From NCBI GenBank assembly GCA_947630435.1, contig CANRHO010000022.1, forward strand, positions 1-9,064: 9,064 bases of DNA, read 5' to 3'. The DNA is from an uncultured Bacilli bacterium. GTDB taxonomy: Bacteria > Bacillota_I > Bacilli_A > RF39 > UBA660. Positions 1 to 6,638 of this stretch are shown here, in pieces. Each line of letters begins with the position of its first letter. Positions within the stretch are counted from its first letter, which is position 1. A program made the translations under genes and the position numbers. Under the pieces are notes generated by a model. The model saw only the letters and a program-made list of their open reading frames with translations. It did not search any database and had not been told where the DNA came from.

Positions 1-335
1 AGCATGGTGGCAATAAGATTAGACGTAAATATAATTATTATAGTAAGTATTATATTTATAATAAAACCAATTAAATATGCACTTTTTAAAAGATCATTAT
101 TATCGTATTTTTCTTCTGCACTTATCTTACTAACTGATATTGGAAAACTAAATTGGGTAATGCTTATTATTAGCATTAAAGTGGGGGTAATCATTGTATA
201 TAATCCAACTACGTTAACTCCAGCTATTCTAGTATAAATTATTTTACCTAACATACCCAGTATTTTAGCAATGGCACCTGATACTAATAATATTATTATG
301 TTTTTAATAAGCAAATTATTTTTAAATTTAATCAT
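1..335 (-). CDS. SpoVB/MOP-superfamily flippase, N-terminal 111 residues (3' end outside window)
   Basis: The minus strand is open from an ATG at 335-333 to the window edge, giving 111 full codons of a very hydrophobic protein. The N-terminus resembles the SpoVB/polysaccharide-flippase branch of the MATE/MOP superfamily: a short basic start (MIKFKNNLLIKN), a first membrane helix containing SGAIAKILGML, the IYTRIAGVNVVGLYTM segment (family pattern about R-x-x-G-x-x-x-x-GLY), then a second helix ending PISVSKLSAEEK and a third helix near residues 86-106. Family members flip lipid-linked wall or polysaccharide precursors, or act in spore-cortex formation. The exact substrate cannot be told from this fragment. 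No in-frame start lies upstream before a stop at 366-368. There is no clear Shine-Dalgarno sequence before the ATG, which is odd beside the strong sites elsewhere in the window. The gene is divergent from secDF. The family call is fairly firm; the subfamily is inference. Confidence 0.75.
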   Translation of the reverse strand, partial: MIKFKNNLLIKNIIILLVSGAIAKILGMLGKIIYTRIAGVNVVGLYTMITPTLMLIISITQFSFPISVSKISAEEKYDNNDLLKSAYLIGFIINIILTIIIIFTSNLIATM

Positions 336-382
336 ATTAAAGTATATTATTTTATTTTTTAAATTTTACAATATTACTGATC

Positions 383-388
383 ATTATA
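383..388 (-). promoter_or_regulatory. Candidate -10 box for the flippase gene
   Basis: A perfect TATAAT reads on the minus strand about 48 bases before the flippase ATG. The -35 region is only a T-run with no good TTGACA match. In DNA this AT-rich a lone TATAAT is weak evidence. Confidence 0.25.
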
Positions 389-452
389 TAAAAATCTAAA
401 CTTAAAAAAATATTTTATATATAAGGATAAAATTAAATAAAAAAGTTAAATT

Positions 453-490
453 AAAAAATGCTGAATCAAATTATATTCAGTTTTTTATTT
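453..490. terminator. Candidate bidirectional intrinsic terminator
   Basis: CTGAAT (461-466) and ATTCAG (475-480) form a 6-bp stem with an 8-base loop. On the plus strand the stem is followed at once by TTTTTTATTT (481-490). On the minus strand it is followed by CA and a run of six T (complement of A453-458). A terminator is unexpected between two divergent genes, so it may end a short transcript or attenuate a leader. The stem is short and AT-rich, so strength is uncertain. Confidence 0.5.
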
Positions 491-491
491 A

Positions 492-521
492 TAGACTTAT
501 TTAAGAAACATTGTTTATAAT
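492..521 (+). promoter_or_regulatory. Candidate distal promoter upstream of secDF
   Basis: TAGACT (492-497, 4 of 6 to TTGACA) and TATAAT (516-521, 6 of 6) are 18 bases apart. Transcription would begin near 528 and give a leader of about 160 bases before secDF, including the hairpins at 560-598 and the dyads at 641-663. Support is moderate because chance matches are common in such AT-rich sequence. Confidence 0.3.
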
Positions 522-559
522 GTTTTATTTTATCATGCATAAATTTAAAAACAGCACCG

Positions 560-598
560 GAATTTTAGTAAAAAACTTAAATTCAAGATTTTTATCTT
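560..598. repeat. Two adjacent inverted repeats (AT-rich hairpins)
   Basis: First hairpin: 560-569 pairs with 575-584 through nine base pairs and one T-T mismatch around an AAAAA loop. Second hairpin: AAGAT (585-589) pairs with ATCTT (594-598) around TTTT. They abut with no gap and lie just before the proximal secDF promoter, so they would be transcribed only from the distal promoter. Their role is unknown; they could be a leader structure or a protein-binding site. Confidence 0.4.
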
Positions 599-626
599 TG
601 CTTTTATATTATAGTTGTTATATAAT
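598..626 (+). promoter_or_regulatory. Candidate proximal promoter of the secDF-rel-dtd operon
   Basis: TTGCTT (598-603, matching the key TTG) and a perfect TATAAT (621-626) are separated by 17 bases. The predicted transcript start is near 633, giving a leader of about 58 bases before the secDF ATG. This is the best placed of the candidate secDF promoters. Confidence 0.45.
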
Positions 627-640
627 ATAAATTGTTAGTG

Positions 641-663
641 ATGATGATAAATATCATTATGAT
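641..663. promoter_or_regulatory. ATGAT/ATCAT dyad cluster in the secDF leader
   Basis: 641-649 and 652-660 form a 9-bp dyad (one G-T pair) around AA. ATCAT-T-ATGAT (653-663) forms a second, overlapping perfect palindrome. The cluster lies just downstream of the predicted start from the proximal promoter and 15 bases before the secDF ribosome binding site. It could be an operator or an RNA hairpin. No regulator is encoded nearby to support either reading. Confidence 0.3.
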
Positions 664-677
664 TTGAATATATTTAT

Positions 678-682
678 AAGGA
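678..682 (+). promoter_or_regulatory. Ribosome binding site that sets the secDF start
   Basis: AAGGA (678-682) lies 8 bases before the ATG at 691. The upstream in-frame TTG (664) and ATG (682) have no suitably spaced site, and the 682 ATG overlaps the site itself. The start at 691 is therefore preferred. Confidence 0.75.
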
Positions 683-690
683 TGGTAAAG

Positions 691-2856
691 ATGAAAAAAA
701 GTTTTGTAAAAAGATTATTTATATTTTTTGCAGTGGTTATCTTATTTTGTTTAATTTACATACCACTATTTAATGATATGAAGTTTGGTCTTGATTTAAA
801 AGGTGGGTTTGAAGTATTATATCAAGTTAAAAGAAGTGATGGTAAAAAACTTACTTCTAATGATATGAATAGTACTTATGATGTATTAAAAAGAAACGTT
901 GACTCTCTTGGTGTATCAGAACCTGAAATAACGATGGAAGGAACTGATAGAATAAGAGTTAAATTAGCTGGAATAACTGATATTGAGGGTGCTAGAAAAG
1001 CGTTATCAAACGTTGCAAACATATCCTTTAGGGATACTGATGATAAACTACTTATGGATTCTAGTGTTATTAATAGTGCAAAACTTTCTTATGACGAAGA
1101 GGGAAGACCTGCTATATCATTACAAGTTGCTGATAAAGAAAAATTTTTACAAGTAACAACCGATATTAGTTCAAAAGAACCAGGAAAGAATATAATGGTT
1201 ATATGGTATAACTTTGAAAATGGTGTTAATTCTTATGATAAAGATAAAGAAACCTGTGGAGAGGAAGAAAGTGATTGTTTATCAGCAGCTAGCGTATCTC
1301 AAGGTTTTTCTAGTGATGTTATAATTACGGGTAATTTTGAAAAAGAAGAAGCAGAACAATTAGCAACAAGCATAAATGCTGGTTCTATTTCTACAAAATT
1401 AACAGAAATTTCATCTCAAAATGTTAATGCCTCATATGGTGAAGGGGTTCTTGTTAAAACATTTACTGCCGGAATAATAGGTATGTTACTAGTTATTTTA
1501 TTCATGTCTATTCTTTATAAGTTTTCTGGATTCATATCAGGAATTAATCTTTTATTATACATGTTATTAGTAATGGGTATATTTTGGCTTATTGGTGGAG
1601 TATTAACTCTTCCTAGTATTGCTGCTTTGGTATTAGGAATAGGTATGGCAGTGGATTCTTGTGTTGTTACAAACGAAAGAATAAAAGAAGAACTTTTATC
1701 TGGTAAAAGTCTTAAAACGGCCTATGACGCTGGAAATAGTCAATCATGGAGTACCATATTTGATGCTAATGCAACGACTTTAATTGTCGCAATAGTATTA
1801 TTTATTTTTGGTGAAAGTCAGGTAAAAGGTTTTGCTACCATGCTTATAATCACAATTTTCGCAACGATGTTTATAATGGTATTCATTAATAGGAAATTAT
1901 TAAAGTGGTTTGTTAATTCAAAGATATTTGAGAATAATAAAAACGCATTCATACGTTACGAAAAGAAAAATAATACTCAAAATAAAAAAATTAAAGTTAA
2001 TTCTATTGGATTAATTAAGAAAAACATACCAATAACGGTAATATATCTTGTACTAGGAATAGTATTTTTAATGGTAAATGGACTTAATTTAGGCATTGAT
2101 TTTAGATCAGGTTCTGATATAACCTTAAGCGCAAATAAAATTACCGTTTCTGACGTAGAAAAAGATTTAAAACAAATGGGTTACAAAATCGTGTCAATTA
2201 GTAAACAAGAAAATAATGAAATATATGTAAAATTAAATACCGAGTTAAAAGAAGATGGTATTAATAAAGTAAATAATTATTTTGCTGATAAATATAACGC
2301 TAAAACAGAGATAAATGTTGTAACAAACATTGTTAAACAAGAACTTGTAAAAAACGCAATATATTCTGTTTTAATAGCGGCTATTGCAATAATTATATAC
2401 ATATCTATAAGGTTTAAATTTAGTTATGCAATATCATCTATTTTGGCTTTGATTCATGATGTTTTATTTGTAATAATATTATTTTCTATATTGAAAATTG
2501 AGGTAAATGTTATTTTTATTGCAGCTATTTTAACGATTGTTGGTTACTCGATTAATAATACCATTGTGGTTTTTGACCGAATAAGAGAAAACATGTCTTT
2601 ATTAAAAAAGAAAGTTACTAAAGATGATCTTAAAAACGTTGTAAATAATAGTATAACAGAAACATTTAAACGTGCAATATATACAACTATTACTACATTA
2701 ATTCCTGTAATATGTTTAATATTATTAGGATCAAAAGGAATTTTACCTTTTAATATAGCTTTAATATTTGGACTTATCGCTGGATGTTATTCATCTATTT
2801 TGCTAGCGGGTCAAATATGGTATATGATTGAAAAAAAGACTATTAAAAACAAATAA
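691..2856 (+). CDS. secDF: Fused Sec translocon accessory protein SecDF
   Basis: A 721-residue membrane protein with SecD and SecF fused in one chain, as in many Firmicutes. It uses the proton motive force to pull exported proteins through SecYEG on the outer face of the membrane. SecD half: helix 1 (about 8-25), the signature FGLDLKGGFEVLYQV (32-46), a large external P1 domain (to about 250), helices 2-6 (about 255-400), and GMAVDSCVVTNERIKEE in helix 4 with the conserved Asp322. SecF half: helix 7 (445-463), GLNLGIDFRSGSDI (464-477), an external P4 domain, helices 8-12 (about 553-710), and GYSINNTIVVFDRIREN (618-634). The SecF Asp normally found after GYSxN is Asn623 here. The Arg of the later RxIxTTxTT segment is kept (Arg661). 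P1 carries a Cys189/Cys196 pair. ATG691 is chosen from the ribosome binding site and the MKKSFVKR start. First gene of the operon; rel follows after 21 bases. Confidence 0.95.
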   Translation: MKKSFVKRLFIFFAVVILFCLIYIPLFNDMKFGLDLKGGFEVLYQVKRSDGKKLTSNDMNSTYDVLKRNVDSLGVSEPEITMEGTDRIRVKLAGITDIEGARKALSNVANISFRDTDDKLLMDSSVINSAKLSYDEEGRPAISLQVADKEKFLQVTTDISSKEPGKNIMVIWYNFENGVNSYDKDKETCGEEESDCLSAASVSQGFSSDVIITGNFEKEEAEQLATSINAGSISTKLTEISSQNVNASYGEGVLVKTFTAGIIGMLLVILFMSILYKFSGFISGINLLLYMLLVMGIFWLIGGVLTLPSIAALVLGIGMAVDSCVVTNERIKEELLSGKSLKTAYDAGNSQSWSTIFDANATTLIVAIVLFIFGESQVKGFATMLIITIFATMFIMVFINRKLLKWFVNSKIFENNKNAFIRYEKKNNTQNKKIKVNSIGLIKKNIPITVIYLVLGIVFLMVNGLNLGIDFRSGSDITLSANKITVSDVEKDLKQMGYKIVSISKQENNEIYVKLNTELKEDGINKVNNYFADKYNAKTEINVVTNIVKQELVKNAIYSVLIAAIAIIIYISIRFKFSYAISSILALIHDVLFVIILFSILKIEVNVIFIAAILTIVGYSINNTIVVFDRIRENMSLLKKKVTKDDLKNVVNNSITETFKRAIYTTITTLIPVICLILLGSKGILPFNIALIFGLIAGCYSSILLAGQIWYMIEKKTIKNK

Positions 2857-2863
2857 CAAAACA

Positions 2864-2880
2864 AAGAGGTGCTATAAGTG
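2864..2880 (+). promoter_or_regulatory. Ribosome binding site and GTG start of rel
   Basis: AAGAGGTG (2864-2871) is followed by the GTG start at 2878, with eight bases between the last G of AGAGG and the start. The next in-frame ATG (3032) lies inside the HD domain and would destroy it, so the GTG start is well supported. Confidence 0.75.
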
Positions 2881-5040
2881 AAGCAAAAAGAAAAAGCTTA
2901 CAACATTAATGATTTATTAACGAAAGCAAAAACTTATATAAAAAAGGAAGAAGATATTAAATTAATCACTAAGGCATATGATTTTGCCAGTAAAGCGCAT
3001 GCGGGGCAGTTACGATTAACTGGTGATGATTATATGCTTCATCCTTTAAACGTGGCTTTAATTTTAACTGAAGTTTATGCTGATGCACAAACTTTAGCTA
3101 CTGCATTACTGCATGATGTTATTAATTTTACGGATACTAAGATAGAAGAAATTGAAAAAGAATTTGGACAAGAAATAAAAAATTTAGTTGATGGAATATC
3201 AAAAATTAATAAATTATCGTTATCTGCTGATAATGATGCGTCAGCTTTGTATTATAAAAAAATCTTAGTTGGATTATCTGGCGATGTACGTATTATAATT
3301 CTTAAGATAGCTGATAGACTTCATAACATGAGAACTCTATGGGCAATTCCTGAGAAAAAAAGAAAGGAAAAAGCAAAGGAAACGCTTGATATATTAGTTC
3401 CTATTGCTCATGGACTAGGTATAAATCATATAAAAAGTGAGTTGGAAGATTTAAGTTTAAGGTACTATAAACCAGATGTTTATAATGATATATTAGAAAA
3501 ATTAAGTGAATCAAGAAGTGAATTAGATAAATCTGTTGATAAAATGATGCAAGGTGTATCTAAAATATTAGATGAAAATGGTATTCCGCATGAAATGAAA
3601 GGAAGAAGTAAAAGCGTATATAGCATTTATAACAAACTTCAAAAAGGGAAAACATTTAATCAAATATATGATATTTTAGCATTGAGATATTTTGTTAATA
3701 CTGAAGCGGAATGTTATCTCGCACTAGGAGCCATTCATGCTAAATTTAAACCGGTTCCAAAAAGATTTAAGGATTATATTGCAAGACCTAAACCTAATGG
3801 CTATCAATCACTTCATACAACGGTTTTTGGGGTAGATGGTAAGTTGTTTGAAATACAAATAAGAACTTATGAGATGGATAAGGTTGCAGAGTTTGGTTTT
3901 GCTTCACACTGGTCTTATAAAGAACATGGATCAGTAAAATCTAGTGATTTAGAGAAAAAACTATTAGCATTTAGAAGCGTAATGGAACTTAATGAGCAGC
4001 AAGTAGAAGGAGAAGATTTTGTAAATACTGTTAAAAACGAAATTTTTACATCAAATAACATATATGTTTACACACCAAAGGGTGATGTTTTTGAACTTCC
4101 ACTTGGTTCAACTCCAATAGATTTCGCATATCGTGTCCATACATCAGTAGGTCATCAAATGATAGGTGCAATTGTAAATGATAACATAGTTCCTTTGGAT
4201 TATAAATTAAAAGATGGTGACATTGTAAAAATAAATACCAATAAAAATAGTAAAGGCCCATCTAAAGAATGGTTGTCTATAGCTTATACAACTAGTGCTA
4301 AAAATAAAATAAAGAGCTTTTTTACCAAAATGGATAAACAAGAAGTTACGTCAAATGGAAAAGAAATGTTATTAAAAACAATAAGAAGGAAAAAACTTTC
4401 AATTAATGATGTAATGGAAGATAAAAAAATTCATAAGATTTTAGATGAATTAGGACTAAATAATGAAAATGATTTATATTATGAATTAGGTATTGGTAAA
4501 TATAACCCAACTAGTATAATAAAAATGCTAACCGGTGATAAAAAAGATGAAGAAAAAATTCTGTCGGATAAAGTATTAAGATATTCATCAAAAGCCATGG
4601 AATCTTCGGATGATATTATTGTTGATGGAATGCTTGATTTAAAAGTTTCTTTTGGTGGATGCTGTATGCCTGTTAAAGGTGATGATGTCATTGGGTATAT
4701 ATCTAAAGGTAAAGGTATAACAATTCATAGAAAAATATGTCATAATATATGTGATATAACCGATAGGATAATCAATGTAAGTTGGAATCCTAATTCAAAC
4801 AAGAAATATGTTACGAACGTTATAATATACGCTGATAAAAAAGAAAATTTGCTTTTAGATATAATATCTAAAACAACATCAATGAACATTGGGGTTAAAA
4901 GTGTTAATACAATTACAAACGTTGATTATAATGTGTTTGACATAGATATATTAGTAGAAAATAAAGAAAAATTAGATAAATATATTAGTGTTATAGGTCA
5001 AATTCCTTATGTAAATTCAGTTGAAAGAGGTAATAAATAA
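2878..5040 (+). CDS. rel: Long RelA/SpoT homologue (Rel), (p)ppGpp synthetase with altered hydrolase site
   Basis: A 720-residue protein with the full long-RSH layout: HD hydrolase domain (about 28-175), synthetase domain (about 225-350), TGS (394-455), helical region, zinc-finger domain (C595, C596, H617, C621) and C-terminal ACT/RRM domain (645-715). Long RSH enzymes sense uncharged tRNA on the ribosome, make (p)ppGpp from ATP and GTP/GDP and, when bifunctional, degrade it. The synthetase looks intact: GRSKSVYSIYNK (242-253), D265 in DILALR, RFKD (296-299, the motif of bifunctional Rel/SpoT rather than RelA), PNGYQSLHTT (306-315) and E325 in FEIQIRT. The hydrolase keeps R47, metal ligands H55, H79, D80, D146 and the ADRLHNMRT motif, but the family HDxxED motif reads HDVINF: the catalytic Glu-Asp pair is N83-F84. 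Degradation is therefore probably weak or absent (inference). dtd starts within the stop codon. Confidence 0.95.
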   Translation: MKQKEKAYNINDLLTKAKTYIKKEEDIKLITKAYDFASKAHAGQLRLTGDDYMLHPLNVALILTEVYADAQTLATALLHDVINFTDTKIEEIEKEFGQEIKNLVDGISKINKLSLSADNDASALYYKKILVGLSGDVRIIILKIADRLHNMRTLWAIPEKKRKEKAKETLDILVPIAHGLGINHIKSELEDLSLRYYKPDVYNDILEKLSESRSELDKSVDKMMQGVSKILDENGIPHEMKGRSKSVYSIYNKLQKGKTFNQIYDILALRYFVNTEAECYLALGAIHAKFKPVPKRFKDYIARPKPNGYQSLHTTVFGVDGKLFEIQIRTYEMDKVAEFGFASHWSYKEHGSVKSSDLEKKLLAFRSVMELNEQQVEGEDFVNTVKNEIFTSNNIYVYTPKGDVFELPLGSTPIDFAYRVHTSVGHQMIGAIVNDNIVPLDYKLKDGDIVKINTNKNSKGPSKEWLSIAYTTSAKNKIKSFFTKMDKQEVTSNGKEMLLKTIRRKKLSINDVMEDKKIHKILDELGLNNENDLYYELGIGKYNPTSIIKMLTGDKKDEEKILSDKVLRYSSKAMESSDDIIVDGMLDLKVSFGGCCMPVKGDDVIGYISKGKGITIHRKICHNICDITDRIINVSWNPNSNKKYVTNVIIYADKKENLLLDIISKTTSMNIGVKSVNTITNVDYNVFDIDILVENKEKLDKYISVIGQIPYVNSVERGNK

Positions 5041-5486
5041 TGAAAATAGTTATACAAAGAAGTAATGAGGCCTCTGTTAGTGTAGATAATAAAACAATTA
5101 GTAAAATAGATTATGGATATGTGTTATTAATTGGTTTTACTAATGGTGATGATAAAAACATAGTAGATAAAATGGTAAATAAAATAGTAAATTTAAGAAT
5201 TTTTTCTGATGAAAATGATAAACTTAATTTGAGTATTAAGGATGTTAATGGAAAGATTCTGTCAATATCTCAATTTACTTTATATGCTAAATTAAATGGA
5301 AGAAGGCCATCGTTTACGGATGCTTTAAATTATAATGATGCAAAAAAGTTATATGATTATTTTAATTTTAGGTTGGAGCAGGAAAAAATAGATGTTCAAA
5401 CTGGTGAATTTGGAGCTGATATGAAGGTTTCATTGATTAATGATGGCCCTGTAACAATAATAATTGATAGCAAGGAGGATTTTTAA
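5040..5486 (+). CDS. dtd: D-aminoacyl-tRNA deacylase
   Basis: A 148-residue cytoplasmic protein of the usual DTD length. It hydrolyses the ester bond between D-amino acids (and glycine mischarged on tRNA-Ala in the canonical family) and tRNA, protecting translation from D-residues. Family hallmarks are visible: MKIVIQRSNEASVSV at the N-terminus, the SQFTLYA motif (77-83), GRRPSF (87-92), TGEFGADMKV (121-130) and the NDGPVTI motif with the Gly136-cisPro137 pair that rejects L-amino acids. The ATG at 5040-5042 overlaps the rel stop (TAATG). The site GAAAGAGG at 5023-5030 lies inside the rel coding end, so translation is probably coupled. The rel-dtd pairing is common in Firmicutes. No key residue appears lost. 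Confidence 0.95.
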   Translation: MKIVIQRSNEASVSVDNKTISKIDYGYVLLIGFTNGDDKNIVDKMVNKIVNLRIFSDENDKLNLSIKDVNGKILSISQFTLYAKLNGRRPSFTDALNYNDAKKLYDYFNFRLEQEKIDVQTGEFGADMKVSLINDGPVTIIIDSKEDF

Positions 5487-6547
5487 TGAAGAGTGTTAAT
5501 TACAAATATATAAATATACTCTTATTATTAGCAATCGCTTACTTGCTGTTTTTAATGAGAAAGCTTTGGTTAAATGGTTTAATCAAAATATTAAATATTC
5601 TTTTTCCTTTTATTGTTTCTTTTGTTATTGCTTATGTTTTATATCCTTTTTTAAAATTTTTGATGAAGAAAAAAATTCCAAAATGGTTATCAATTATAAT
5701 CATTATAATTTGTTTATTACTAATTATAGGACTTACTTCATATTTTGTATTTCCTATATTCGTTAATCAATTAGTTAATTTGTTTTCAAATCTAACTAAG
5801 TTTACCGCTGAAATAGCTCAAAACTATGGCATTGATACTAATTTGATTAATGGTTACATAAACAAATATTCATCAAAGTTATTAGAATATTTAGAAATAG
5901 CATTAGGTAATGGAACAATAATAAACTTATTAAATACGTCGGTAAGTTATATTACTAATACAATAATTATAGCAATTGTGTCAGTTTACTTTTTAAATGA
6001 TATGGATTTTATTAGGAAAAGAATCAAGACTTATTTATTAAAATTAAATCAAAAAAAATACGAACTAATAAAAACGATTGATAATGAAATATATGCATAT
6101 TTAAAAGGGCTTGGAATATTTATGATTATTCAGTTTTTTGAGTACACCATTTTATTTTTATTAATTGGTCATCCTAACTTCTTACTTATTGGAGTACTTG
6201 CTTGTATAACGACTATAATCCCTTATTTTGGTGGAATTTTTACTAATATTTTAGCTCTTTTAATAGCATCAGTTATATCTAAAAGATTATTTATTTTAAC
6301 CCTTATAATAACACTTGTATTTCCAAATATTGATGGGTATGTTATATCTCCTAAAATATATGGTAAAACAAACGAATTACCAGCTGTTTTAACCGTTTTT
6401 GTAGTATTTGCAGGAGGAGCATTATTTGGTTTTACTGGAATAGTAATTGCTGTTCCACTTACTATTATACTAATGGCCATTATAAAAGCTTATAAACCAG
6501 AATTACAAAAAAATTTTAAAAAAATTAAAAATAAAAATAAGATATAA
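5486..6547 (+). CDS. AI-2E (UPF0118/PerM) family membrane protein
   Basis: A 353-residue polytopic membrane protein. Family features: two N-terminal helices (about 8-25 and 33-58), a hydrophobic pair near 66-92, an amphipathic external stretch (about 95-150), a helix near 155-172 ending YFLND, the soluble KRIKTYLLKL segment, EIYAYLKGLG (201-210), the IIPYFGGIFTN motif (244-254), NIDGYVISPKIYGK (281-294) and a final glycine-rich GALFGFTGIVIAVPL helix (311-325). Relatives include YtvI-type and TqsA proteins. Family members have been linked to AI-2 export or to Na+/H+ exchange, and nothing here selects a substrate. The ATG (5486) overlaps the dtd stop (TAATG), with an ideal AAGGAGG at 5472-5478 seven bases upstream. 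The C-terminus is a short Lys-rich tail (KNFKKIKNKNKI). Last gene of this operon. Confidence 0.9.
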   Translation: MKSVNYKYINILLLLAIAYLLFLMRKLWLNGLIKILNILFPFIVSFVIAYVLYPFLKFLMKKKIPKWLSIIIIIICLLLIIGLTSYFVFPIFVNQLVNLFSNLTKFTAEIAQNYGIDTNLINGYINKYSSKLLEYLEIALGNGTIINLLNTSVSYITNTIIIAIVSVYFLNDMDFIRKRIKTYLLKLNQKKYELIKTIDNEIYAYLKGLGIFMIIQFFEYTILFLLIGHPNFLLIGVLACITTIIPYFGGIFTNILALLIASVISKRLFILTLIITLVFPNIDGYVISPKIYGKTNELPAVLTVFVVFAGGALFGFTGIVIAVPLTIILMAIIKAYKPELQKNFKKIKNKNKI

Positions 6548-6577
6548 AAAAAGGAGTAGCTTTAGGTATTAATCTAA

Positions 6578-6638
6578 GAAAGTATAACCCTAAATTATAA
6601 TTAACGTATAATTAATGAGTTTTTACTTTCATTTTTTT
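6578..6638 (+). terminator. Candidate intrinsic terminator of the secDF operon
   Basis: GAAAGTA (6578-6584) and TACTTTC (6624-6630) are perfect 7-bp complements, and ATTTTTTT (6631-6638) follows directly. The 39-base interior includes a weaker TAATTA/TAATTA pairing. The loop is long for a classical terminator, but position (between the last operon gene and the lemA promoter) and T-run support the call. A competing TTTAGG/CCTAAA pairing lies at 6561-6594. Confidence 0.45.

Larger units (their letters stand above)
336..690. other. Divergent intergenic region between flippase and secDF
   Basis: This is 355 bases with no convincing conserved gene. It holds a candidate minus-strand promoter (383-388), a hairpin with T-runs on both sides (461-490), two candidate plus-strand promoters (492-521 and 598-626), two adjacent AT hairpins (560-598) and a dyad cluster (641-663). 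Two tiny ORFs overlap here, 535-630 plus (31 codons) and 466-540 minus (24 codons). Neither has a ribosome binding site, so they are not annotated as genes. Base composition is extremely AT-rich except for a small GC patch near 551-560 (ACAGCACCGG). Confidence 0.7.

Noticed and set aside
4..237. Plus-strand 77-codon hydrophobic ORF
   Set aside because: It lies antisense to the flippase fragment on the minus strand, whose translation matches a known family while this one does not.
459..521. Plus-strand 20-codon ORF starting MLNQIIF
   Set aside because: It has no ribosome binding site and spans the terminator-like hairpin; composition fits random AT-rich sequence.
664..690. Upstream TTG (664) or ATG (682) start for secDF
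   Set aside because: No ribosome binding site fits them, and AAGGA at 678-682 is correctly spaced for the ATG at 691, which gives a normal SecD N-terminus.
4046..4261. Minus-strand ORF of 71 codons
   Set aside because: Antisense shadow of the rel TGS domain with no ribosome binding site or recognisable family.
4479..4691. Minus-strand ORF of 70 codons
   Set aside because: Antisense shadow of the rel linker and zinc-finger region.
5566..5766. Plus-strand ORF of 66 codons
   Set aside because: Out-of-frame shadow within the AI-2E-family gene, rich in Phe/Tyr/Cys as expected from T-rich membrane codons.
6223..6480. Minus-strand ORF of 85 codons
   Set aside because: Antisense shadow of the conserved C-terminal half of the AI-2E-family gene.
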